Part shown: positions 1 to 4,967 of the stretch, piece after piece | Numbering within the stretch: the stretch's first letter is position 1 | Layout: each line of letters starts with the position of its first letter | Translations under genes and position numbers: made by a program | The notes under the pieces: generated by a model | Told to the model about the DNA's origin: nothing | The model's input: the letters and a program-made list of their open reading frames with translations, nothing else | Database searches by the model: none | Source: a bacterium | GTDB lineage: Bacteria > Patescibacteriota > CPR2 > UBA1875 > JAJYID01 | NCBI GenBank assembly: GCA_021823605.1 | Contig: JAKANV010000027.1 | Coordinates: 1 to 7,960, forward strand | Reading direction: 5' to 3' | DNA length: 7,960 bases

Positions 1-110
1 AGAATCCGGTTCAACACGTCTTCCTTGATGTCGTCCGGGTGGTTCCAGTTCATCGCCAGCGATTGCTGCGCTGCCCACAGTTTCCTCCCGCGCAGCGCCT
101 TCAGGGGCGG
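1..110 (-). other. GC-rich foreign or chimeric fragment with an open minus-strand frame
   Basis: These bases are about 62% GC (68 of 110), while the next 110 are about 35%. On the minus strand one frame (codons ending at plus positions divisible by 3) is open and reads as plausible GC-rich coding sequence, including LRGRKLWAAQQSLAMNWNHP followed by DDIKEDVLNRI. It has a W-N-x-P-D-x-x-x-E-D-x-L-N-R-I flavour that I associate, from memory only, with uncharacterised proteins of GC-rich bacteria. The plus-strand frame that continues into the kinase-like gene is also open here but has Arg/Pro/Gln-rich, non-protein-like composition. The simplest reading is an assembly chimera at a contig end; a recombination junction is the alternative. 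Confidence 0.45.
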
Positions 111-431
111 GTTGATGTCCTCCAGCAAAAGATTAATGAAAAACCTAAAGAAAATATCTTTGTGTGTGGAGATTCTCGAAACAAAACCGAGGCCCTTCAT
201 CTTTTTGACAAAATTTTTGTTCTTTCGGTCGATGATGACACTTTACGACATCGCCTAGAAACACGGACCGATAACTACTTTGGTAAATCTGCCGATCAAT
301 TAGCTTGGGTGCTTGAAGAAAACAAAACAATCGTAGTAGAAATGACCAAATTTGGAGCAATACCTATTAATACGAATAAACCAGTTGGGCAGGCTGTAGA
401 CGAAATCTTGTCTAAACTTACTGCCGACTGA
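111..431 (+). CDS. P-loop nucleotide kinase-like protein, C-terminal part (5' truncated)
   Basis: This is the C-terminal ~106 residues of a small kinase of the shikimate/nucleoside-kinase-like P-loop group. Visible are a beta strand with NIFVCGDSRN, then LFDKIFVLSVDDDTLRHRLETRT, which resembles the core strand plus Arg-rich lid of these kinases (D-x-x-T-L-x-x-R-L-x-x-R-T followed by N-Y-F-G-K), and a C-terminal GAIPINTNKPVGQAVDEIL, a typical last strand and helix. The N-terminal P-loop, which should lie 60-80 residues earlier, is missing. The frame stays open to the left edge, but upstream of about position 111 both base composition and protein character change abruptly. I therefore treat GTG 39 as not a real start and the gene as cut by a junction. 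The substrate cannot be told. The gene ends in TGA before a bidirectional terminator and is convergent with the next gene. Confidence 0.6.
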   Translation, partial: VDVLQQKINEKPKENIFVCGDSRNKTEALHLFDKIFVLSVDDDTLRHRLETRTDNYFGKSADQLAWVLEENKTIVVEMTKFGAIPINTNKPVGQAVDEILSKLTAD

Positions 432-460
432 AACTCGGGGAAAAACTTAAATTATGCAAC

Positions 461-494
461 AAAAAAGAGCCGCCGATTGGCGGTTCTTTTTTTG
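461..494. terminator. Bidirectional Rho-independent terminator
   Basis: A-tract plus stem 461-474 (AAAAAAGAGCCGCC), loop GATT, and returning arm 479-492 ending in a T run. The 14-bp stem contains a single G-U wobble. It sits between two convergent genes and has A on the left and T on the right, so it can serve both strands. Confidence 0.88.
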
Positions 495-507
495 AGTAAA
501 CTAGTTC

Positions 508-966
508 TTATTTATTGGTCTTCTTGTACTCGTTAATTGCTTGTTTAACTTTGCCATCTTCATTAATGTTTTCCCAGAAGAGAACTTGCTGGCGAGAAAT
601 ATTCATTTCATCTGCCGGTGCATGAAGTTCTTTACCAAGCTTAATTAGTGTCAGGTTTGACTGGTCAGCGCTAGCTGCACTTTTTGGTTGAACACTCTGA
701 TCTTTTGACTGTAGATAGAAAATGTCAGTCAACTTTATATAATTTCCACCATTGTCGGTTAATTTACCAAAGTAAACCTGTCCATTCGTCAAAAACACAG
801 CCTGATACTTGTTGCTGTCAGTAGCTTCGCTGGCAGTTTTACTTTTAACCTCGTTCTTAACTTGCTTTAAACCCAAGTATCCGACTCCGCCCAAAAGAAC
901 AATTACTACAATTGCTATCAGCAAGTTTTTGGGGCTTATGGATATTTTTTTACCTTCACCACTCAC
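508..966 (-). CDS. Conserved hypothetical protein with one N-terminal membrane anchor (CPR type)
   Basis: The 152-residue protein starts at GTG (plus 964-966) behind a strong AAAGGAGG five to six bases upstream, which fixes the start. Residues 1-13 are polar, 14-33 form one hydrophobic membrane segment (LLIAIVVIVLLGGVGYLGL), and the rest should be extracytoplasmic. The body has YQAVFLTNGQVYFGKL (residues 54-69), then LTDIFYLQ (79-86), a Ser/Ala/Gln-rich linker (87-102), LTLIKLGKELHAPADEM (105-121) and VLFWENINEDGKVKQAI (128-144). From memory, this arrangement of a 'NGQVYFGKL' strand, a 'KLGxELHxPxDEM' motif and a 'FWENLxxDGKVxxAI' tail recurs in hypothetical proteins of Patescibacteria. No enzymatic motif is visible and I propose no function. 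It is transcribed divergently from murC and converges with the kinase-like gene. Confidence 0.85.
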   Translation of the reverse strand: MSGEGKKISISPKNLLIAIVVIVLLGGVGYLGLKQVKNEVKSKTASEATDSNKYQAVFLTNGQVYFGKLTDNGGNYIKLTDIFYLQSKDQSVQPKSAASADQSNLTLIKLGKELHAPADEMNISRQQVLFWENINEDGKVKQAINEYKKTNK

Positions 967-995
967 GTCTTCCTCCTTTAATATTTATCTTATTA

Positions 996-1004
996 TGTTA
1001 AAAT
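996..1004 (+). promoter_or_regulatory. Possible extended -10 promoter for murC
   Basis: TGT-TAAAAT (996-1004) fits an extended -10 element. No good -35 is visible 17 bases upstream. The predicted start near 1011 would give murC a leader of about 38 bases that is AT-rich and has no Shine-Dalgarno. The element overlaps the palindrome at 997-1010. Confidence 0.35.
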
Positions 1005-1010
1005 ATTAAC
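997..1010. repeat. Palindrome GTTAA-AATA-TTAAC in the divergent promoter region
   Basis: Five-base perfect arms around a four-base centre, located between the divergent hypothetical gene and murC. It could be an operator, but such AT-rich palindromes also arise by chance, and only one copy was seen. Confidence 0.35.
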
Positions 1011-1048
1011 AACTGTTTTACTAAAAAGCAATTGTTTTAATTCAAAAA

Positions 1049-2425
1049 ATGGCAAACAATAAAATTAACTATCATTTTATAGGTATAGGCGGCATAGGAA
1101 TGGGTGCACTCGCCCAGATTCTTGCTTCGCGCGGAGAAAAGATATCCGGTTCTGATTTGGTTGAAAATGACCTCACAAAGAAATTACAGAAAATGGGAGC
1201 CAAAGTCTACTTGGGACATAAGAAGGAGTATTTGTCACCAGAGACTGAGAACGTGGTAGTCAGCGCCGCCATTACAGAAAAAAATCCAGAGTACAAAGAG
1301 GCTCAAAAGCTGGGAATCCCGATTCTAACTCGCGGGGAACTTCTGGGAAAAATGATGGATGAGAAAGTAGGAATAGCCATAACCGGAACACATGGAAAAA
1401 CCACAGTCTCAAGCATGATATCTCACATTTTTGAAGACGAAGGACTTGACCCGACTATCGCAGTCGGCGGGGAAGTGAGAAACATCGGTGGCAATGCCAA
1501 AGATGGCAAGGGTAAATACTTTATAGCCGAGACTTGCGAATATAAGCGTTTCTTTGCGGACATCCATCCCCATATCGCAGTTATTACAAATATTGAAGAA
1601 GATCACCTGGACTACTACAAAGATTTGGACGACATCAAATCAGCCTTCAGCGATTTTACCAACAACATTAAAGAAGGCGGAACTTTGGTTGTTTGTTTTG
1701 ATGATGAAAACGCGAAAGAAACTGCGGAAAATTTCAATGAAAAGGTAATATCGTATGGCATATCAAATGAGAATCTAAACTATAGAGCCGACGACATAAG
1801 GATAGAAGAAAATGTTCAGAAATTCAGAGTTTATAAAAACGGATCAGATTTGGGGGACTTTGAAATTATAATACCTGGTCTGCATAGTATCTTAAACGCT
1901 CTCGCCGCGATTGCTGTTTCACTAGAATGCGGGGTAAAACTCGGCACGATAAAAGAAAGTGTTGCCCGGTTCGAGGGAGCCTTGCGTAGAATGCAGACAA
2001 AAGGGGAAAAGGATGGAATTCTTGTTATTGATGATTATGCCCACCACCCGACAGAAATCCAAACAACACTTCGTGGTATAAAAAGCTTTTACCCGAAAAG
2101 AAAAATATGGTGTGTTTTTCAGCCCCATCAACATTCAAGGACTCGGCTGCTTTTGGATAATTTCGTAGACTCACTTCTGGAAGCTGATAAGATAATAATT
2201 CCAAAGATTTATCCAGTCCGTGATACAAGGGAAGATATAGAGTCCATATCGGGAGATACTTTAACGAAGCTTCTTACCCAAAAAGGCAAATCGGCCGCAT
2301 ACATTCCCGAATTTAAAGAGGTAGTTACTTTCCTTGAACAAAACGCTTCAGAAAATGACATCATTGTCACAATGGGCGCCGGTCCGGTAAACCAAGTTGG
2401 AGAGATGTACTTAAATATAGAGTAA
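1049..2425 (+). CDS. murC: UDP-N-acetylmuramate--L-alanine ligase
   Basis: MurC joins L-alanine to UDP-MurNAc with ATP in the cytoplasm, the first peptide-building step of peptidoglycan synthesis. The 458-residue length is typical of the family. Visible in order: the N-terminal Rossmann UDP-binding motif GIGGIGMGA (12-20), Mur ligase P-loop GTHGKTT (113-119), ETCEYKR (161-167) in the substrate/metal region, NIEEDHLDYY (181-190), PGLHSILNALAAI (276-288), RFEGALRRMQ (307-316), the C-terminal DDYAHHPTEI (328-337), FQPHQHSRT (357-365) and GAGPV (443-447). The central ETCEYKR replaces the commoner E-x-D-E-S-D segment. I recall this variant in some Firmicute-like and CPR MurC proteins, so I read it as a subclade marker rather than a defect. 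The ATG at 1049 puts the Rossmann motif in the right place, but it has no Shine-Dalgarno. No other mur gene is in the window. Confidence 0.97.
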   Translation: MANNKINYHFIGIGGIGMGALAQILASRGEKISGSDLVENDLTKKLQKMGAKVYLGHKKEYLSPETENVVVSAAITEKNPEYKEAQKLGIPILTRGELLGKMMDEKVGIAITGTHGKTTVSSMISHIFEDEGLDPTIAVGGEVRNIGGNAKDGKGKYFIAETCEYKRFFADIHPHIAVITNIEEDHLDYYKDLDDIKSAFSDFTNNIKEGGTLVVCFDDENAKETAENFNEKVISYGISNENLNYRADDIRIEENVQKFRVYKNGSDLGDFEIIIPGLHSILNALAAIAVSLECGVKLGTIKESVARFEGALRRMQTKGEKDGILVIDDYAHHPTEIQTTLRGIKSFYPKRKIWCVFQPHQHSRTRLLLDNFVDSLLEADKIIIPKIYPVRDTREDIESISGDTLTKLLTQKGKSAAYIPEFKEVVTFLEQNASENDIIVTMGAGPVNQVGEMYLNIE

Positions 2426-2429
2426 TATC

Positions 2430-2449
2430 TTTTCCACAACTTATCCACA
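2430..2449 (+). promoter_or_regulatory. Pair of DnaA-box-like sites at helical spacing
   Basis: TTTTCCACA (2430-2438) and a perfect consensus DnaA box TTATCCACA (2441-2449) lie in the same orientation, 11 bases start to start, just after murC. An inverted perfect copy TGTGGATAA is at 2532-2540. The pair ends nine bases before a consensus -35. They could make a DnaA-regulated promoter or a small part of a replication origin. No AT-rich unwinding element or dnaA/dnaN is in the window, so an origin is not supported here. Confidence 0.5.
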
Positions 2450-2458
2450 ATAAAGAGA

Positions 2459-2487
2459 TTGACATGGTTTTTCAAACCCTCTATTAT
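2459..2487 (+). promoter_or_regulatory. Near-consensus sigma70-type promoter for the candidate small RNA
   Basis: TTGACA (2459-2464), exactly 17 bases, then TATTAT (2482-2487). This is among the best promoters in the window. Transcription should begin near 2494-2496 and no protein gene follows before the terminator at 2600-2632. Confidence 0.75.
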
Positions 2488-2493
2488 CTATTC

Positions 2494-2632
2494 ATACGTT
2501 CCTTTTGAGAGGGACTGGAACGCTAGAAGTCTGTGGATAAAATATTATACTTGTGTATCCTTACAGGCACTAGAAAAAATAACTCTCAATCACCCCCAAA
2601 CAAAAAACGCTCGCAAGAGTGTTTTTTGTCTT
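2494..2632 (+). ncRNA. Candidate structured small RNA (~135 nt), family unknown
   Basis: The segment runs from the predicted start of a near-consensus promoter to a strong terminator and holds no credible reading frame. Hairpin 1 is CGTTCC (2497-2502) with GGAACG (2517-2522). Hairpin 2 is CTAG/GTCTGT/GGATA (2523-2539) with TATCC/ACAGGC/CTAG (2556-2573), 15 pairs interrupted by a small internal loop and a two-base bulge. The loop of hairpin 1 contains TTGAGAG (2505-2511), exactly complementary to CTCTCAA (2583-2589), so a pseudoknot enclosing hairpin 2 can form. A terminator hairpin closes the 3' end. I see none of the hallmark motifs of SRP RNA, RNase P RNA or tmRNA. It could be a free regulatory RNA or a riboswitch-like leader. 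The CAP gene downstream appears to have its own promoter, which favours a free RNA. Confidence 0.5.
2600..2632 (+). terminator. Rho-independent terminator of the small RNA
   Basis: Stem ACAAAAAACGCTC (2600-2612), tetraloop GCAA, returning arm GAGTGTTTTTTGT (2617-2629), with one G-U wobble and further T bases after it. The GCAA loop is a stable GNRA type. It may also act on the minus strand because the left arm is A-rich. Confidence 0.82.
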
Positions 2633-2673
2633 TTTGTGCTATATAATACCAGATAGAATGCGCTAACTATTTA

Positions 2674-2702
2674 ATTGTATTTATGCTAGATATGTGGTAT
2701 AG
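2674..2702 (+). promoter_or_regulatory. Promoter of the CAP-domain gene
   Basis: TTGTAT (2674-2679), 17 bases, then TATAGT (2697-2702). The predicted start near 2709 gives a leader of about 25-30 bases. It lies after the upstream terminator, so the gene is likely transcribed independently. Confidence 0.55.
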
Positions 2703-2738
2703 TATAAAAACAAAATAATTAAGGTTAAGAAGTTGAGT

Positions 2739-3572
2739 ATGAATATAGAAAATATCAAACAATTTTTACACAAATCATTTATACCAAACCCCAAAAATTG
2801 CTATAGACCTCATGCACTGAGACATTTTATGCTGTCTTTTTACGCACTGGTACTTCTTCTATCTCAGCTTAGCCTTGGTGTTACGCTTTGTTCCCCCTTA
2901 GTCCAAAACACTGACCAAATGAAAAAAGATATCTTTGTCAAAATTAACGAACAAAGAGTAAAAAATTCTGAAAGCCGATTTACCGAAAATCCACTCCTTA
3001 CCGCTGCTGCAGAAAAGAAGTTAAAAGACATGTTTGATAAAAATTACTGGGATCACTCCTCACCCACAGGGCAAAAGGCTTGGGTTTTTATTAACCAAAC
3101 CGGATATTCCTACACTATGGCGGGTGAAAATCTTGCCCGTGGGTTTGTAACGTCAGATAAAATGGTGGAAGAATGGATGGAAAGTCCGACTCACAGAAGA
3201 AATATTTTAGACAAAGACTTTAAGGAAACGGGAATTGCTGTTGGAAACGGTACTATAAATGGAAAGTCAGCTACTGTCGCCGTCCAACTTTTTGGTACCC
3301 CATCTGCCCAGTTTGCACAGAAAGATGCAATAGTTGCCGGAGAAAAAACAGTTGCTCCTAGACTAAGCCTTGAAAATCCAGTAAGCCAGTCGCGTTTGCC
3401 ATTTTTCGTAATATACTTAGCTATACTCGGCCTGGTAATATTTGATGGTGTAATGCTCAGGATAAATAAGTGCCATAAGGATAGAGCCCACATGCTTGCT
3501 TTTAGAATGTCTCTTGGTCTAAATATCGTAGTTTTGGGTGTACTGTGCCTAAACTTCGTCTACGTTCTGTAA
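2739..3572 (+). CDS. Membrane-anchored CAP/SCP (YkwD-like) domain protein
   Basis: CAP-superfamily protein (cysteine-rich secretory, antigen 5, PR-1 fold), predicted outside the membrane; bacterial members are often envelope proteins of unclear biochemistry. Numbering from ATG 2739: a membrane segment at about 30-51, the CAP domain at about 62-187, a linker, then two membrane helices at about 220-241 and 256-277. The four residues usually forming the CAP cavity are all present: His in YWDHSSPTG, Glu in AGENLARG, Glu in MVEEWME and His in SPTHRRNIL. The C-terminal pair of helices is an addition to the simple secreted form. Two starts compete: ATG 2739, with weak AAGAAG seven bases upstream, and TTG 2733, eight bases after AAGG at 2721. 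They differ by two residues, and I chose ATG. No terminator follows before trxB. Confidence 0.9.
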   Translation: MNIENIKQFLHKSFIPNPKNCYRPHALRHFMLSFYALVLLLSQLSLGVTLCSPLVQNTDQMKKDIFVKINEQRVKNSESRFTENPLLTAAAEKKLKDMFDKNYWDHSSPTGQKAWVFINQTGYSYTMAGENLARGFVTSDKMVEEWMESPTHRRNILDKDFKETGIAVGNGTINGKSATVAVQLFGTPSAQFAQKDAIVAGEKTVAPRLSLENPVSQSRLPFFVIYLAILGLVIFDGVMLRINKCHKDRAHMLAFRMSLGLNIVVLGVLCLNFVYVL

Positions 3573-3582
3573 TTTATAATCT

Positions 3583-3591
3583 TGCTACAAT
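3583..3591 (+). promoter_or_regulatory. Extended -10 promoter for trxB
   Basis: TGC-TACAAT (3583-3591) immediately after the CAP gene, with no convincing -35. The predicted leader is about 48 bases. The same TTGCTAYAAT core occurs at the tRNA promoter and at the right-end leader promoter. Confidence 0.5.
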
Positions 3592-3645
3592 AGAATTTTT
3601 CCCTTAAAATATCATGGCAAACAAGTATTAAAGGAAGGTTGATTT

Positions 3646-4551
3646 ATGTATGACTTGGTTATCATCGGCTCAGGACCAGCCGGACTCTCGGCCTCTATAT
3701 ATGCTGCCCGCTATAAAATGAACTTTGTGACACTGGGTAAGCTTTTTGGCGGAACAATAACAGAAGCTCATCTGGTAGAGAACTATCCCGGAGTCGGCGA
3801 AATATCCGGTATGGAGCTCGGCCAAAAGATGATGGAGCAGGCCAAAAATCTCGGCGCTGAAGTTGTCGCCGAACCGGTTCAGAAAATAGTAAAAAAAGAT
3901 GATACTTTTATAATCCATACAAATGGAAAACACATTGAAACTAAAAGAGTCCTCCTGGCAATGGGTGCCGAGAGAACCAAGCTGAAAGTTAAGGGAGAGG
4001 AAGAGTTCCTGGGCAAAGGTGTGGCATACTGTGCCACTTGTGACGGACCATTTTTCAAAAACAAGAACGTTTGCGTAGTCGGCGGCGGAAATGCCGCTGT
4101 TACGGCAGCGCTATACCTCGGGGACATCGCTTCAAAAGTTTATCTAATTTATCGAGGCCCAGAGCTCAAGGCGGAACCTGCATGGATTGAACAACTCGAG
4201 AAGAAGGAAAACATCGAGATAGTATATAACGCCAACGCCACTGAGATAACAGGCGAAAACAAGGTTGAGAACGTTATTTTGGATAATGGGAAAACCATTG
4301 AAGCCGACGGAATTTTTATTGAGATAGGCTCCACGCCAAATAAGGTCCTTATTAGCGATTTGGGACTTAAAACCGACGAAAGAGGATATATAAACGTTAA
4401 CGCTGAAATGAGAGCAAGCGTAGAGGGTGTATGGGCAGCAGGCGATATTACTGCAGGCGACTTCAAATTCAGGCAAACCGTAACTGCAGCTGCAGAGGGG
4501 GCATTAGCTGTTTATAGTGCTTATTTAGACTCAAAAAAAGATAAAAAATAA
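3646..4551 (+). CDS. trxB: Thioredoxin reductase-like FAD-dependent disulfide reductase
   Basis: Cytoplasmic flavoprotein that passes electrons through a CxxC disulfide to thioredoxin-like partners. The 301-residue length is usual for low-molecular-weight TrxB. Seen: FAD-binding GSGPAG (8-13), GG(T/I)-type segment and ENYPG (45-49), redox-active CATCD (C129, C132), second dinucleotide site GGGNAA (146-151), and the FAD-binding C-terminal motif AAGDITAGDFKFRQTVTAAA (264-283). The start has a good AAAGGAAGG seven bases upstream. An oddity is the segment where NADPH-using enzymes carry HRRxxxR: here it is YRGPELK (169-175), and GGGDSA is GGGNAA, so the usual contacts to the NADPH 2'-phosphate are absent. 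The fold and redox centre are certain; the electron donor is not. No thioredoxin gene is nearby. Confidence 0.93.
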   Translation: MYDLVIIGSGPAGLSASIYAARYKMNFVTLGKLFGGTITEAHLVENYPGVGEISGMELGQKMMEQAKNLGAEVVAEPVQKIVKKDDTFIIHTNGKHIETKRVLLAMGAERTKLKVKGEEEFLGKGVAYCATCDGPFFKNKNVCVVGGGNAAVTAALYLGDIASKVYLIYRGPELKAEPAWIEQLEKKENIEIVYNANATEITGENKVENVILDNGKTIEADGIFIEIGSTPNKVLISDLGLKTDERGYINVNAEMRASVEGVWAAGDITAGDFKFRQTVTAAAEGALAVYSAYLDSKKDKK

Positions 4552-4612
4552 AAAATATATTATGCTTATGCAAAGGGATAATCTGCTTACACTAACCTTG
4601 GTTCGTGCTCAG

Positions 4613-4658
4613 TTTTCCACATTTTGTTCTTGACAAAGGTTTTTTTGTGCTTCATCCT
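4613..4658 (+). promoter_or_regulatory. Possible promoter of the DUF5679 gene with an upstream TTTTCCACA box
   Basis: A perfect TTGACA (4630-4635) precedes a poor -10 (CATCCT at 17-base spacing, or TCCTAT at 19). TTTTCCACA (4613-4621) lies eight bases before the -35, echoing TTATCCACA nine bases before the -35 of the small RNA promoter. The rest of the 149-base gap between trxB and this gene shows no reading frame I can support. Confidence 0.35.
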
Positions 4659-4700
4659 ATCCTTACGTGCTAAATACATAAGGAAAGGAGGTGAGTGAAT

Positions 4701-4856
4701 ATGGCAGATGCAACAATTGGTTATTGCGTAAAATGCAAAGAGAAAAGAGAAATGCAGGACGCTACAGAAGTTACCATGAAAAATGGTCGAAAGGCTATGA
4801 AAGGTAAATGTGGAGTTTGTGGAACAGGGATGTACAAGATTTTGGGCAAAGCTTAA
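4701..4856 (+). CDS. Small zinc-ribbon protein, DUF5679 type
   Basis: A 51-residue protein. It starts at ATG 4701 behind AAAGGAGGTGA (4684-4694), an essentially perfect match to the 16S anti-Shine-Dalgarno, nine bases from GGAGG to the start. Two CxxC pairs, C9/C12 (YCVKCK) and C37/C40 (KCGVCGTGMYKI), flank the conserved-looking EVTMKNGRKAMKG and make a rubredoxin-like or zinc-ribbon knuckle. This layout matches the DUF5679 family as I know it, common in CPR and some other bacteria; its function is not established. The optimal ribosome-binding site and double terminator suggest a highly expressed single-gene transcript. Basic residues (10 Lys and 2 Arg) would suit nucleic-acid or ribosome contact, but that is only an inference. 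Confidence 0.88.
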   Translation: MADATIGYCVKCKEKREMQDATEVTMKNGRKAMKGKCGVCGTGMYKILGKA

Positions 4857-4864
4857 ATCTTTTC

Positions 4865-4890
4865 GAGGACTTTTTAGGTTCTCTTTTTTT
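4865..4890 (+). terminator. Rho-independent terminator after the DUF5679 gene
   Basis: GAGGAC (4865-4870), loop TTTTTAG, GTTCTC (4878-4883) followed by seven T. The six-bp stem has one G-U. It starts nine bases after the stop codon. Confidence 0.7.
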
Positions 4891-4934
4891 AAATAAATAG
4901 TTCGACCCAAAAATGGTCGGGCTATTTATTTTTA
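4891..4934. terminator. Second, long terminator hairpin, likely bidirectional
   Basis: AAATAAATAGTTCGACC (4891-4907), loop CAAAAAT, then GGTCGGG plus CTATTTATTT (4915-4931). The stem is 17 bp with two G-U pairs and runs into more T. It directly follows the first terminator, so readthrough into the racemase gene should be very low. Confidence 0.75.
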
Positions 4935-4941
4935 TGCTTAA

Positions 4942-4947
4942 TATAAA
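4942..4947 (+). promoter_or_regulatory. Possible -10 element for the racemase-HIT operon
   Basis: TATAAA (4942-4947) would give a leader of about 13 bases. TATACT (4961-4966) is nearer but too close to ATG 4968. Any -35 would lie inside the preceding terminator stem and is not convincing. No Shine-Dalgarno precedes the ATG. Confidence 0.3.
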
Positions 4948-4967
4948 ATCTATGATTTAATATACTT

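Noticed and set aside
39..110. GTG 39 as a start of the kinase-like gene
   Set aside because: The first ~24 residues are Arg/Pro/Gln-rich and unlike a P-loop N-terminus. They lie in the GC-rich segment before the composition break.
2459..2656. 65-codon frame starting at TTG 2459
   Set aside because: It begins inside the -35 of the promoter, has no ribosome-binding site, runs through the terminator and has no protein-like character.
2430..2732. A full replication origin after murC
   Set aside because: Only three DnaA-box-like sites are present, with no AT-rich unwinding tract beside them and no dnaA or dnaN in the window. Kept as a DnaA-box observation only.
3614..3631. Six-codon mini-frame ATG GCA AAC AAG TAT TAA upstream of trxB as a leader peptide
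   Set aside because: It has no ribosome-binding site, no repeated codon and no terminator/antiterminator pair after it.
4144..4476. Two minus-strand frames over 100 codons inside trxB
   Set aside because: They are shadows of trxB, whose motifs are continuous in the plus frame. They have no ribosome-binding site.
4587..4910. 107-codon minus-strand frame over the DUF5679 gene
   Set aside because: The plus strand has two CxxC motifs, an optimal Shine-Dalgarno and two terminators. The minus frame runs through the terminators.
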